This document shows positions 1 to 6,549 of a DNA stretch of 22,879 nt, in pieces (position 1 is the first letter of the stretch; each line of letters opens with the position of its first letter). Source of the DNA: Bacillota bacterium (GTDB taxonomy: Bacteria > Bacillota > Clostridia > Oscillospirales > Acutalibacteraceae). The DNA is taken from NCBI GenBank assembly GCA_023458915.1, contig JAEWWM010000018.1, forward strand, positions 1-22,879. The letters are read 5' to 3'. The translations under genes and the position numbers were made by a program. Below the pieces are notes generated by a model. It was not told where the DNA came from. It ran no database searches and saw only the letters and a program-made list of their open reading frames with translations.

Positions 1-35
1 AAAAAATCATCCAGAGTTAATAAATCCGGATGATT
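1..35 (-). terminator. Rho-independent terminator of the 126-residue Cys/His-rich gene
   Basis: The arms AATCATCC (5-12) and GGATGATT (28-35) are exact reverse complements. On the minus strand the hairpin runs into a T tract (complement of the A run at 1-6) at the window edge. It lies about 70 nt after the stop of the minus-strand gene ending at 107. The loop is fairly long (15 nt) and the tract may continue outside the window. Confidence 0.75.
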
Positions 36-106
36 AACTAATTTTATTTACGACAAAACATTATAGGGGGGTTATTCATTTTTTAAAATAAACACATATA
101 ACTAGC

Positions 107-487
107 TTATCCTATCATTCCACGGTATAATTCTTCTTCACCACAACTATGGGAACCAGGCAATTCTTTTTCCATTCCACAGGGATGATTGTGATGTTTG
201 CATTCAATTTGTGTTTCGCCAATTTCTGTTTTTGCTCCGAATATTACCGGAACTTCAACACGGATTTTTTGGCTTATAGTAAATCTACAAACTTCGTGGT
301 GTTTGCCTTCACAATGTTTAACACCGCGTTCTATCATTGGTTTACCTATGCATTCTGTTTTGATTTTGCCAACCTTAGCAAAGGGTTTTATTTCAACAGG
401 CACTCCAACTACTACATCTTGAAATCCAAGTGCCGGGCAAACCTCATGCTCAGGTTTATATTCAGGCTTATATAACGAATTAGACAT
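107..487 (-). CDS. Small Cys/His-rich protein, SPOCS/DUF3794-like (possibly spore-associated)
   Basis: This gene encodes 126 residues with no signal peptide and no membrane segment. Two beta-rich stretches each look like half of a SPOCS-type domain: residues about 19-50 (LGFQDVVVGVPVEIKPFAKV, then a GKIKTECIGKP-type strand) and about 66-95 (CRFTISQKIRVEVPVIFGAK, then GETQIEC). Between and after them lie Cys and His residues (HCEGKHHEVC, CKHHNHPCG) that could bind metal or form disulfides. Small clostridial proteins with the same CxFTISQxIxVxVPVxFGA pattern are, as I recall, related to spore-coat or SipL-type domains; that link is inference. The start ATG has an AAAGGAGGT site 9 nt upstream. 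It is monocistronic and closes with the terminator at 1-35. I found no convincing sigma-A promoter, which would fit a sporulation sigma factor but does not prove it. Confidence 0.7.
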   Translation of the reverse strand: MSNSLYKPEYKPEHEVCPALGFQDVVVGVPVEIKPFAKVGKIKTECIGKPMIERGVKHCEGKHHEVCRFTISQKIRVEVPVIFGAKTEIGETQIECKHHNHPCGMEKELPGSHSCGEEELYRGMIG

Positions 488-648
488 ATCTCATTAACCT
501 CCTTTAATAATATGGTTCTTTTTCTTTAGAGCTACCATACCTAATGTAAAATTAGTTCTGTAATTAAACACCGGAGTTTTAGTAGTCTCCTTATATTATA
601 TTCTCAAAATCATTTTACGTTCTTTCGACAATAGACCCCTCTCCAAAT
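488..648. other. Intergenic region upstream of two divergent genes
   Basis: This stretch lies upstream of the Cys/His-rich minus-strand gene. It must hold that gene's promoter and 5' untranslated region, but no good -35/-10 pair is visible. A lone TATAAT-like hexamer near 595-605 (minus strand) lacks a matching -35. I see no RNA gene or ORF here. Confidence 0.4.
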
Positions 649-738
649 CGCAAATTTTTCTAAAAAATTTGCTTTTCGTTCAAAGTTCGCCGAAATATTT
701 ATAGACGTTTGCTTTTATTGAAATCCTGTCTAGTTTGG
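649..738 (+). repeat. Dispersed intergenic repeat, copy A
   Basis: This 90-bp AT-rich element is clearly related to 2435-2538. The two share the exact block GTTCAAAGTTCGC (678-690 here) and start with the same CGCAAATTTT. The first part is a hairpin, GCAAATTTTT-CT-AAAAAATTTGC (650-672). After the shared block both continue with similar bases (TTATA-ACG, then TTTG-AAA-G-C). It lies between the divergent gene at 487 and the rsmD promoter at 795, and carries no ORF. Homology of the two copies was judged by eye. Confidence 0.7.
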
Positions 739-794
739 AAAGACGCCTATTAAGCAACCTCATCGACTTGATTATGAGTGCACCTTCTCTTTTA

Positions 795-823
795 TTGATT
801 AAAAAGTAAGCAAGATGTATAAT
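795..823 (+). promoter_or_regulatory. Sigma-A promoter of rsmD
   Basis: TTGATT (795-800), a 17-nt spacer, and TATAAT (818-823) form a near-consensus promoter. Transcription should start around 830, giving a very short leader before the rsmD start at 843 or 852. Confidence 0.8.
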
Positions 824-842
824 TAAACTCAAAAGTCAAGAG

Positions 843-1394
843 GTGTTTTATATAAAAGTTATTTCAGGGAAGCTTCGCGGGCTCAAGCTTGAATCTATAA
901 AAAACGAAAGCTTGCGACCTACAAAAGACCGGATTAAAGAATCACTTTTCGATATACTTCAGTTTGATATTATAGGTAAAACTTTTCTCGATTTATTCGG
1001 AGGAACCGGGCAAATCGGGATTGAAGCATTCAGCAGAGGCGCTAAAAAAGTAATTATAACTGAACTAAATAAAAGCAATTTTAAAATAATTGAAAAAAAT
1101 ATATCCAGAATAAACGATGCTCATAATATCAAACTATTTAATTTAGATGCCCTGCGGTTTTTGCAAAACACTGATTTGAAAGCTGACGTTGCTTTTTTAG
1201 ATCCGCCATACGAAAACACAAAGCTTTTAGAAAAATCTTTAAACCTTACGGCTAAAATTATGAGCAATAACGGCGTTATAATCGTAGAAACATTATCCTC
1301 GCAAAATGTGCAAAATGAAACTCTAAATTTTTCTTTGCAAAAAAGATATAATTATGGTAACATATCCTTGAATTTATATAAAAATAGCAAATAG
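843..1394 (+). CDS. rsmD: 16S rRNA (guanine(966)-N(2))-methyltransferase RsmD
   Basis: RsmD methylates G966 of 16S rRNA during 30S assembly. The 183-residue ORF carries the class I methyltransferase SAM-binding loop DLFGGTGQIG (residues 50-59) and the catalytic DPPY motif (120-123), and matches the family in length and N-terminal pattern (VISGKLRG, then RPTKDRIKESLF). The start is uncertain. The GTG at 843 has almost no spacer from a ribosome binding site, whereas the site AGAGGTG (839-845) stands 6 nt before an in-frame ATA at 852. Starting there gives MKVISGK, the usual RsmD N-terminus. The gene is first in a two-gene unit with the coiled-coil ORF 36 nt downstream. In many Clostridia coaD follows rsmD; it is absent here. 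Confidence 0.93.
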   Translation: MFYIKVISGKLRGLKLESIKNESLRPTKDRIKESLFDILQFDIIGKTFLDLFGGTGQIGIEAFSRGAKKVIITELNKSNFKIIEKNISRINDAHNIKLFNLDALRFLQNTDLKADVAFLDPPYENTKLLEKSLNLTAKIMSNNGVIIVETLSSQNVQNETLNFSLQKRYNYGNISLNLYKNSK

Positions 1395-1430
1395 AATTTA
1401 AATATAAAATTATTTTGGGTGGTAATTTTG

Positions 1431-1886
1431 ATGGATATAGAAAACTTAATGGACGAACTTGAAGATACCATAGATGCTTCTTGGCACTTGCCAATGTCAG
1501 GTGGTAAAGCCATTTTGGACTCCAAAGAAATCAGAAGAATCCTCGAAGATATAAGGCTCCGGCTACCAAAAGAAATGGTGCAAGCAAAAAAAATAGTTGA
1601 GGATCGCTCTAAAATCATAGAAGATGCCAAAGCAGAAGTTGAAACAATGCTGAAAATATCAGAAGAAAGAGCGAGAGCAATAATTAGTCAAAGCGAGATA
1701 GTTAAGAATGCTCAGTTATCTGCAAATAACATAATTACAGAAGCAGCAGCCAAAGCAAAAGAAATGAAAAACTCTGCAAACGAATATGTTGAAGAAATAA
1801 TGAAACAACTCGATCAAGTTATAACCGCCAATCTTTCAGAAGTAAGAAAAGCTCGGCAAATGCTTCATTCAGCAGATTTTAAATAA
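1431..1886 (+). CDS. Coiled-coil protein of the clostridial 'ATPase-like' family next to rsmD
   Basis: This 151-residue soluble protein is largely alpha-helical and charged. It begins MDIENLMDELEDTIDASW and has a hydrophobic/Gly patch (LPMSGGKAILDSKEIRRIL), then a long Ala/Glu/Lys-rich heptad region (about residues 50-140), reminiscent of V-ATPase subunit E/H stalk proteins or DivIVA-like coiled coils. Such genes are commonly annotated just 'ATPase' beside rsmD and coaD in Clostridia, with no known function; that neighbourhood is recalled knowledge. The ATG at 1431 is chosen over an upstream GTG (1419) because GGGTGG (1417-1422) sits 8 nt before it. It lies 36 nt after rsmD and is probably cotranscribed. 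No ATP-binding motif is visible, so the 'ATPase' label is not supported. Confidence 0.8.
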   Translation: MDIENLMDELEDTIDASWHLPMSGGKAILDSKEIRRILEDIRLRLPKEMVQAKKIVEDRSKIIEDAKAEVETMLKISEERARAIISQSEIVKNAQLSANNIITEAAAKAKEMKNSANEYVEEIMKQLDQVITANLSEVRKARQMLHSADFK

Positions 1887-1914
1887 TAATTGCAAATCTT
1901 GTACATAAAGTAAA

Positions 1915-1959
1915 TAGGCTCTAACCATCAGAACACAATTTCTGTATGGATAGAGTCTA
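1915..1959. terminator. Convergent hairpin terminator between the coiled-coil gene and rplQ
   Basis: TAGGCTCTAACCAT and its near-complement ATGGATAGAGTCTA form a long stem with about two mismatches, extended by CAGAA/TTTCTG, with a short loop around 1934-1938. The minus strand continues T-rich (TTTACTTTATG), so the hairpin could end the S10-spc-alpha transcript. On the plus strand the following tract is weaker. It is the only strong stem in the 141-bp convergent gap. Confidence 0.6.
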
Positions 1960-2027
1960 ATTTAGTGCTTAAAATATATTTTTACTAACTAAAGTTACGT
2001 TTAACTTATAAAAAGTTTAAATTTTTG

Positions 2028-2369
2028 CTAAATCAGTTCTATTAACGCCATTTCTGCAGCGTCGCCACGGCGCGGGCCGAGCCTTGTGATTCTTGTGTAT
2101 CCACCATTTTTATCTGTATATTTAGGTGCAGTTTTTTCAAAAAGGCTTCTTGCGACCTCTTTTTTCGTAATAAATGACATTATCATGCGTCTATTATTTA
2201 AACTATCAACTTTTGCGATTGTTATCATTTTTTCTGCGAGTGGACGCACTTCTTTAGCTCGTGTAATAGTAGTTTCGATTTTACCGTTTTCTAAAAGAAA
2301 AGTCACAAGCGCCCTTAGCATCGCGAGCCTATGTGCAGTAGCTCTGCCAAGCTTTCTTTTGCCTGCCAT
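2028..2369 (-). CDS. rplQ: 50S ribosomal protein L17 (bL17)
   Basis: L17 (113 residues) binds 23S rRNA near the peptide exit tunnel. The conserved N-terminus MAGKRKLGRATAHRLAMLRA, the central TITRAKEVRPLAEKMITIAK and the C-terminal GYTRITRLGPRRGDAAEMALIEL all match the short bacterial form. The start ATG follows an AAAGGAGG site. This is the last gene of the operon, 186 nt after rpoA, a longer gap than elsewhere that contains repeat copy B. Downstream genes often found in Firmicutes (ecfA, ecfT, truA, rplM, rpsI) are not here; rplM-rpsI lie upstream of the operon instead. Confidence 0.97.
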   Translation of the reverse strand: MAGKRKLGRATAHRLAMLRALVTFLLENGKIETTITRAKEVRPLAEKMITIAKVDSLNNRRMIMSFITKKEVARSLFEKTAPKYTDKNGGYTRITRLGPRRGDAAEMALIELI

Positions 2370-2434
2370 GCTTTATATACCTCCTTTTTATTTCGCTTTA
2401 TTAACATTAGATGTCTTCTCATAACTAAACGGGA

Positions 2435-2538
2435 CGCAAATTTTCAAGAAAAAATTTGATTTTTGTTCAAAGTTCGCTCAAATTTATATACGTCTTCCTC
2501 GATTTTCGCAAAATCTTATTTAATTTGAAAAGGCATCT
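2435..2538 (+). repeat. Dispersed intergenic repeat, copy B (between rpoA and rplQ)
   Basis: This copy shares the exact block GTTCAAAGTTCGC (2465-2477) and the flanking order with copy A at 649-738. An AT-rich hairpin-like start (CGCAAATTTT, AAAAAATTTG) precedes the block, and TTATATACG with a TTTGAAAAG-like end follows. It sits inside an operon, so it is transcribed as part of the rpoA-rplQ spacer, in the orientation opposite to the genes. Confidence 0.7.
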
Positions 2539-2555
2539 TTTTTACCTGGAGAAAT

Positions 2556-3503
2556 TTATTCATCAATGAATTTAAGTCCCATAGAATGGATTTTTTCTAT
2601 CACTTCATCGAGCGATTTACGACCTAAATTACGCACTTTTATCATGTCGTCTTCGCTTCTATTTATTATATCTTGAAGTGTATTTATTCCTGCTCTTTTA
2701 AGACAATTATACGCCCTGACTGAAAGTTCAAGATCATCTATGGTTAAATCGAGCTTTTTTGGAGATTTCTTTTCTGATTTTTCCACCATTAAATTTGTAT
2801 TTTCGGCAACTTCTGAAAGTTCCAAGAACAAATTAAAATGGTCTATAAGTATTTTGGAAGCCAGTGAAACTGCTTCTTCTGCTGTAACAACGCCGTTTGT
2901 CCAAACTTCAAGTGAAAGCTTATCAAAATCGGTGATTTGCCCAACACGTGTGTTTTCCACGGAATAATTAACTTTTATAACCGGTGTGTAGATTGAATCC
3001 ACTGGAAGAACGCCAATTATGTTATCTGAGCCGTGAATTTTGTGGCGCTCTGCAGAAACATAACCCCTTCCTTTGTCGAGAGTGATATCCATGCGTAGTT
3101 TAGCATCTTTAGCTAAAGTCGCTATGTGGCAATCCGGATTTATTATCTCGACCTCACTGTCGTGGGTAATCATACCAGCAGTTACAATACACGGACCTTT
3201 GGCTTTTATCTCAACCGTTTTTGGTTCACTACAATTCAGCCTTGCCAAAATATTTTTAACATTAAGTACTATTTCCGTAACATCTTCTTTAACACCCGAA
3301 ATAGTAGAAAATTCATGCATTACACCGTCAATTTTTATACTGCTCGGTGCAACTCCGGGGAGCGAAGAAAGCAAAATCCTTCTTAAGCTATTACCCAGAG
3401 TATTACCAAACCCTCTTTCGAGCGGTTCAACTACAAAATTACCATAATTCCCATCCTCGGAGACCTTTTTAAGGTTAATCCTAGGTTTTTCTATTTCAAT
3501 CAT
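2556..3503 (-). CDS. rpoA: DNA-directed RNA polymerase subunit alpha
   Basis: The alpha subunit (315 residues) forms the dimer on which core RNA polymerase assembles; its C-terminal domain contacts UP elements and activators. The N-terminal domain (about residues 1-225) has the family signature FVVEPLERGFGNTLGNSLRR. A charged linker (KSEKKSPKK) leads to the C-terminal helix-hairpin-helix domain (about 250-315; LSVRAYNCLKRAGINTLQDI, VRNLGRKSLDEV). The ATG at 3503 is preferred over an in-frame TTG at 3506 because AAGGAGG is 5 nt upstream of the ATG but only 2 nt from the TTG. It follows rpsD by 54 nt. Confidence 0.98.
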   Translation of the reverse strand: MIEIEKPRINLKKVSEDGNYGNFVVEPLERGFGNTLGNSLRRILLSSLPGVAPSSIKIDGVMHEFSTISGVKEDVTEIVLNVKNILARLNCSEPKTVEIKAKGPCIVTAGMITHDSEVEIINPDCHIATLAKDAKLRMDITLDKGRGYVSAERHKIHGSDNIIGVLPVDSIYTPVIKVNYSVENTRVGQITDFDKLSLEVWTNGVVTAEEAVSLASKILIDHFNLFLELSEVAENTNLMVEKSEKKSPKKLDLTIDDLELSVRAYNCLKRAGINTLQDIINRSEDDMIKVRNLGRKSLDEVIEKIHSMGLKFIDE

Positions 3504-3557
3504 CAAATCCTCCTTGACAATTTAAAAACTGAGGCGGATACTCCAAAAACATAAAGA

Positions 3558-4187
3558 TTATTTGGAATAAAGCTCAACGATAAGCGTTTCTTCTACCTCT
3601 AAATCAATATCTTCCCTTGCCGGCATGGCTAATTTCTTAGCTTCGAATTTTTCATTGTTTGTTTCAAGCCATTTTGGAACAGGCCTTGAACCATTAACTT
3701 CGAGATTAGTTTTTATTTTAATGTTATTGCGCGATTTTTCGTTAATGCTGATAACATCCCCAACTTTAACAAGGAAAGAAGGAATGTTAACCTTTTTTCC
3801 GTTTACACTAAAATGCCTGTGAACAACCAGCTGCCTAGCTTCCGCTCTGGAACTTGCCCAACCTAAACGGTAAACAATATTATCGAGCCTAGATTCAAGA
3901 ATTGCAAGTAAATTTTCGCCTTTTTTGCCTTCTTTCATCTTGGCCGCCATTTCATAATAATGAGCGAACTGATGTTCTAGAACTCCGTAGTAACGCCTTG
4001 CTTTTTGCTTGGCTCTGAGTTGCAAACCATATTCCGAAGATTTTTTACGTCCCTGGCCGTGTTGCCCGGGCGCATATGAACGACGCGCGATAGAGCATTT
4101 GCTAGTGTAGCATCTTTCGCCTTTCAAAAAGAGTTTTTGCCCTTCCCTGCGGCATAATCTGCATACTGCTCCTGTATATCTTGCCAT
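3558..4187 (-). CDS. rpsD: 30S ribosomal protein S4 (uS4), zinc-binding form
   Basis: S4 (209 residues) is a primary 16S rRNA binder that nucleates 30S assembly. Cys9, Cys12, Cys26 and Cys31 form the N-terminal zinc site of the C+ form. An S4 RNA-binding domain follows (about 98-160; ESRLDNIVYRLGWASSRAEA, QLVVHRHFSVNGKKV). The C-terminus is LIVELYSK. In some bacteria S4 represses its own operon by binding the rpsM leader; nothing here shows that. It lies 27 nt after rpsK with a canonical ribosome binding site. Confidence 0.98.
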   Translation of the reverse strand: MARYTGAVCRLCRREGQKLFLKGERCYTSKCSIARRSYAPGQHGQGRKKSSEYGLQLRAKQKARRYYGVLEHQFAHYYEMAAKMKEGKKGENLLAILESRLDNIVYRLGWASSRAEARQLVVHRHFSVNGKKVNIPSFLVKVGDVISINEKSRNNIKIKTNLEVNGSRPVPKWLETNNEKFEAKKLAMPAREDIDLEVEETLIVELYSK

Positions 4188-4214
4188 TTTTTATTACACC
4201 TCCTAAATTATATA

Positions 4215-4619
4215 TTAAACACGTCTTCTTTTTGGCGGACGGCAACCGTTGTGCGGAATTGGCGTCACGTCTTTAATCATGTTAACCTCAAGTCCTGCAG
4301 CTTGAAGCGCACGAATCGCTGCTTCACGCCCTGACCCTGGACCTTTTACATAAACTTCTACAGTTTTCATACCGTGTTCAATCGCTGTTTTCGCAGCGGT
4401 ATCAGCGGCTGTTTGAGCGGCAAACGGAGTTGACTTTTTTGAACCTTTAAAACCAAGTCCCCCTGCACTTGCCCAGGATATCGCATTGCCTTCGGTATCC
4501 GTTATGGTAACAATTGTATTATTAAACGTGGACTTTATATGAGCTGCTCCGCGTTCAATATTTTTTCTGTCGCGCCTTCTGCGCACAGCAGTCTTTTTTG
4601 AACTAGACTTATCTGCCAT
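4215..4619 (-). CDS. rpsK: 30S ribosomal protein S11 (uS11)
   Basis: S11 (134 residues) lines the mRNA exit region of the 30S platform. After a basic N-terminal tail (SSKKTAVRRRRDRKN) the conserved core appears: AHIKSTFNNTIVTITDTEGN, SWASAGGLGFKGSKKSTPFA, and GPGSGREAAIRALQAAGLEV, ending in DVTPIPHNGCRPPKRRRV. The length is close to the family norm of about 129. The gene is 20 nt after rpsM. Confidence 0.98.
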   Translation of the reverse strand: MADKSSSKKTAVRRRRDRKNIERGAAHIKSTFNNTIVTITDTEGNAISWASAGGLGFKGSKKSTPFAAQTAADTAAKTAIEHGMKTVEVYVKGPGSGREAAIRALQAAGLEVNMIKDVTPIPHNGCRPPKRRRV

Positions 4620-4639
4620 TTAATTACTCCTCCTTCGCA

Positions 4640-5008
4640 TTAACCTTTTTTATTCGCCATTGTTTTTCTCGGACCTTTTCTGGTTCTTGCATTTGTTTTA
4701 GACCTTTGTCCACGGACGGGAAGACCTTTTCTATGGCGAATGCCTCTGTAGCATCCGATCTCAATAAGCCTTTTAATATCAAAAGCTATATCGCTTCTAA
4801 GGTCACCCTCAACTTTGCAATTTTTATCAATGTAGCTTTTAAGCTTGGCAACATCTTCCTCAGTAAGATCTCTTACTCGAATATCTGGATTTACTCCTGA
4901 TTCTTTAAGAATTTTATTTGCTGTTGTTCTTCCTATGCCAAAAATATAAGTAAGACCGATTTCGATTCTTTTATCTCTTGGCAAATCGACGCCTGATATA
5001 CGGGCCAT
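4640..5008 (-). CDS. rpsM: 30S ribosomal protein S13 (uS13)
   Basis: S13 (122 residues from the chosen start) sits in the 30S head and contacts the P-site tRNA and the B1 bridges. The start at the ATG at 5008 gives MARISGVDLPRDKR, the family N-terminus, with GGAGGTG about 10 nt upstream; an upstream in-frame TTG at 5026 overlaps that site and is rejected. Conserved parts are YIFGIGRTTANKILKESGV, the helix RLIEIGCYRGIRHRKGLPVR and the basic tail GQRSKTNARTRKGPRKTMANKKG. Confidence 0.97.
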   Translation of the reverse strand: MARISGVDLPRDKRIEIGLTYIFGIGRTTANKILKESGVNPDIRVRDLTEEDVAKLKSYIDKNCKVEGDLRSDIAFDIKRLIEIGCYRGIRHRKGLPVRGQRSKTNARTRKGPRKTMANKKG

Positions 5009-5039
5009 TTTCAAACCCACCTCCAAAAATTATTTTTTA

Positions 5040-5153
5040 CTATCCTTGTCTTTGCTTATGTTTGGGATTTTCGCATATTACCATTATTTTACCATGTCTT
5101 TTTATTACTTTGCATTTATCACAAAGCTTTTTAACAGAAGGTCTGACTTTCAT
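5040..5153 (-). CDS. rpmJ: 50S ribosomal protein L36 (bL36), zinc-binding form
   Basis: Read directly from the minus strand, this 37-residue ORF begins MKVRPSVKKLCDKC and ends NPKHKQRQG. Cys11, Cys14, Cys27 and His32 form the zinc ribbon typical of the C+ form of L36. The ATG lies 2 nt after the infA stop; its ribosome binding site (GGGGAGGGG) lies inside the last codons of infA, so the two genes are probably translationally coupled. rpsM follows after 31 nt. Confidence 0.97.
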   Translation of the reverse strand: MKVRPSVKKLCDKCKVIKRHGKIMVICENPKHKQRQG

Positions 5154-5155
5154 TT

Positions 5156-5443
5156 TTACTTCCCCTCCCCGCCGGATTCTTGCCTCTCTGAATTATTAGA
5201 TATCTTATCAGAAATTTTAGTAGTATTTTTTGAACGCCATGTGATTCTGCCTCTTGTTAAATCGTAAGGGGAAATTTCAACAGTTACGGTATCCCCTTGC
5301 AAAATTCTAATATAATTCATCCTGAGTTTGCCGGATATATGAGCAAGTATTACTTTCCCGTTTGGAAGCTCAACTTTAAACATAGCATTTGGCAAAACTT
5401 CAATAACTTTACCATCGAGCTCTATAACATCATCTTTTGACAT
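5156..5443 (-). CDS. infA: Translation initiation factor IF-1 with C-terminal extension
   Basis: IF-1 binds the 30S A site and supports IF-2 and IF-3 in start-codon selection. Residues 1-72 are a complete S1/OB-fold IF-1 (MSKDDVIELDGKVIEVLPNA, ILAHISGKLRMNYIRI, SPYDLTRGRITWRSK). The usual protein stops about there; here a hydrophilic 23-residue tail follows (ISDKISNNSERQESGGEGK at its end). Its last codons contain the rpmJ ribosome binding site. The ATG at 5443 is preferred over an in-frame TTG at 5449 since it gives the standard N-terminus; the ribosome binding site is weak (only TTAGG-like), and a hairpin lies just upstream (5458-5475). Confidence 0.95.
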   Translation of the reverse strand: MSKDDVIELDGKVIEVLPNAMFKVELPNGKVILAHISGKLRMNYIRILQGDTVTVEISPYDLTRGRITWRSKNTTKISDKISNNSERQESGGEGK

Positions 5444-5457
5444 ATTCAACGAGCCTA

Positions 5458-5475
5458 ATGCTCAATAAAGAGCAT
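5458..5475 (-). promoter_or_regulatory. Short hairpin directly upstream of infA
   Basis: ATGCTC and GAGCAT form an exact 6-bp stem around a TTTATT-type loop, 15 nt before the infA ATG, where a ribosome binding site would be expected. It might limit infA translation or protect an mRNA end. This is based on base pairing alone. Confidence 0.4.
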
Positions 5476-5498
5476 CAATTCGCTCACCCCACCACCTC

Positions 5499-5774
5499 TT
5501 ACTTTATTTTATTTCCCTGTTTTGCCTTGTTCGCCGCTTCGTTAAAGGGTCTTAGTGCATTTCTTATGGATTTATTTGTTCTGAGTTCTTCTTTACCCAA
5601 AACAGAGTTTGTAAGCTTTAAATGTATAAATTTTTTCTTTTTGAGCCGTTCAATCGGTCTGTGTTTTCCATCGCATACTTTAGCATATTTATCATCAAAT
5701 TCCATTATAACCTGAAAATCACCTTTATCGTGTCCCGCCAAAGAATAAACCACAGTTCCTTTTTTTACTTCCAT
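5499..5774 (-). CDS. KOW-domain RNA-binding protein (clostridial, L14e/L6e/L27e-like)
   Basis: This 91-residue basic protein has an N-terminal KOW motif (about residues 4-35: KGTVVYSLAGHDKGDFQVIM), followed by a Lys-rich segment (HRPIERLKKKKFIHLKLTN) and a helical C-terminal tail rich in Asn, Lys and Ala. Proteins of this type occur between map and infA in many Clostridia and are annotated as KOW-domain or L14e-like RNA-binding proteins; the family link is recalled. Their job is not established, but the position in the translation operon suggests a ribosome-associated role. It lies 13 nt after map and 55 nt before infA. Confidence 0.88.
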   Translation of the reverse strand: MEVKKGTVVYSLAGHDKGDFQVIMEFDDKYAKVCDGKHRPIERLKKKKFIHLKLTNSVLGKEELRTNKSIRNALRPFNEAANKAKQGNKIK

Positions 5775-5787
5775 AATTTACTTCCCT

Positions 5788-6540
5788 TTAAGACGGATCT
5801 GTCAAAATAAGAGGACCATCTGACGTAATTGCTATAGTATGTTCAAAATGTGCCGAAAGCTTACCATCGACGGTGACGACAGTCCAATTGTCGTTGAGTA
5901 CTCTAATCTTACTTACTCCTTTATTTACCATAGGTTCAATTGCTATTGTCATGCCCTCACGAAGCCTAGCCCCGCGACCGGGTTTTCCAAAATTCGGTAC
6001 AGAAGGATCTTCGTGCATTGACGCACCTACTCCATGACCCACAAAATTGCGAACCACCGAGTAGCCGCGCACTTTGGCATACTCTTCAACCACATTACCG
6101 ATATCACCAATCCTGTTTCCTACTTTAGCAACGCTTATTGCTTTAAAAAGACTTTCTCTGGTTGCTTTAAGAAGGTTCCTCGCTTCTTTTGTGATATCTC
6201 CGCACGGGAAAGTCCATGCGTTATCGCCGTGAAAACCATTAATATATGCTCCTACATCAATGCTAACGATATCACCGCTTTTAATAATGCGTTTGCTACT
6301 GGGTATGCCATGGATAACTTCGTTATTTATGGAAATACAGCTGCTCTTTGGGAAACCATTGTAACCGAGGAATGACGGTACAGCTCCTTGAGATTCAATA
6401 TATTTTCGAGCTATTTCATCGAGTTTTTCCGTTGTAACCCCAGGCTCTACAGCTTCTCCTGCCAATTTGAGCGCTCTTGCGGAAATTTTACCGGATTGCC
6501 TCATTAAATCAATCTCATGAGGTGATTTTAAAATTATCAT
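5788..6540 (-). CDS. map: Type I methionyl aminopeptidase
   Basis: Methionine aminopeptidase removes the N-terminal Met from nascent proteins at the ribosome exit. The 250-residue protein contains all expected dimetal ligands: Asp95 (SIDVGAY), Asp106 (GFHGDNAW), His169 (FVGHGVG), Glu202 (IEPM) and Glu233 (HFEH), plus the substrate-gating His77 (IHGIP) and His176 (MHEDP). There is no N-terminal SH3 or zinc-finger extension, so it is the short type Ia form. It lies 9 nt after adk. An N-terminal-processing enzyme and a nucleotide kinase after secY is the standard spc-operon tail. Confidence 0.98.
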   Translation of the reverse strand: MIILKSPHEIDLMRQSGKISARALKLAGEAVEPGVTTEKLDEIARKYIESQGAVPSFLGYNGFPKSSCISINNEVIHGIPSSKRIIKSGDIVSIDVGAYINGFHGDNAWTFPCGDITKEARNLLKATRESLFKAISVAKVGNRIGDIGNVVEEYAKVRGYSVVRNFVGHGVGASMHEDPSVPNFGKPGRGARLREGMTIAIEPMVNKGVSKIRVLNDNWTVVTVDGKLSAHFEHTIAITSDGPLILTDPS

Positions 6541-6549
6541 TTTACACCT

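Noticed and set aside
149..475. A 108-residue plus-strand ORF opposite the Cys/His-rich gene
   Set aside because: It is a frame shadow without a ribosome binding site; the minus-strand gene has a strong site, a terminator and recognisable motifs.
488..640. A sporulation-type sigma promoter (CATATTAT-like -10) for the Cys/His-rich gene
   Set aside because: The -35 and spacing do not fit sigma-E or sigma-K patterns convincingly; it would be over-reading AT-rich sequence.
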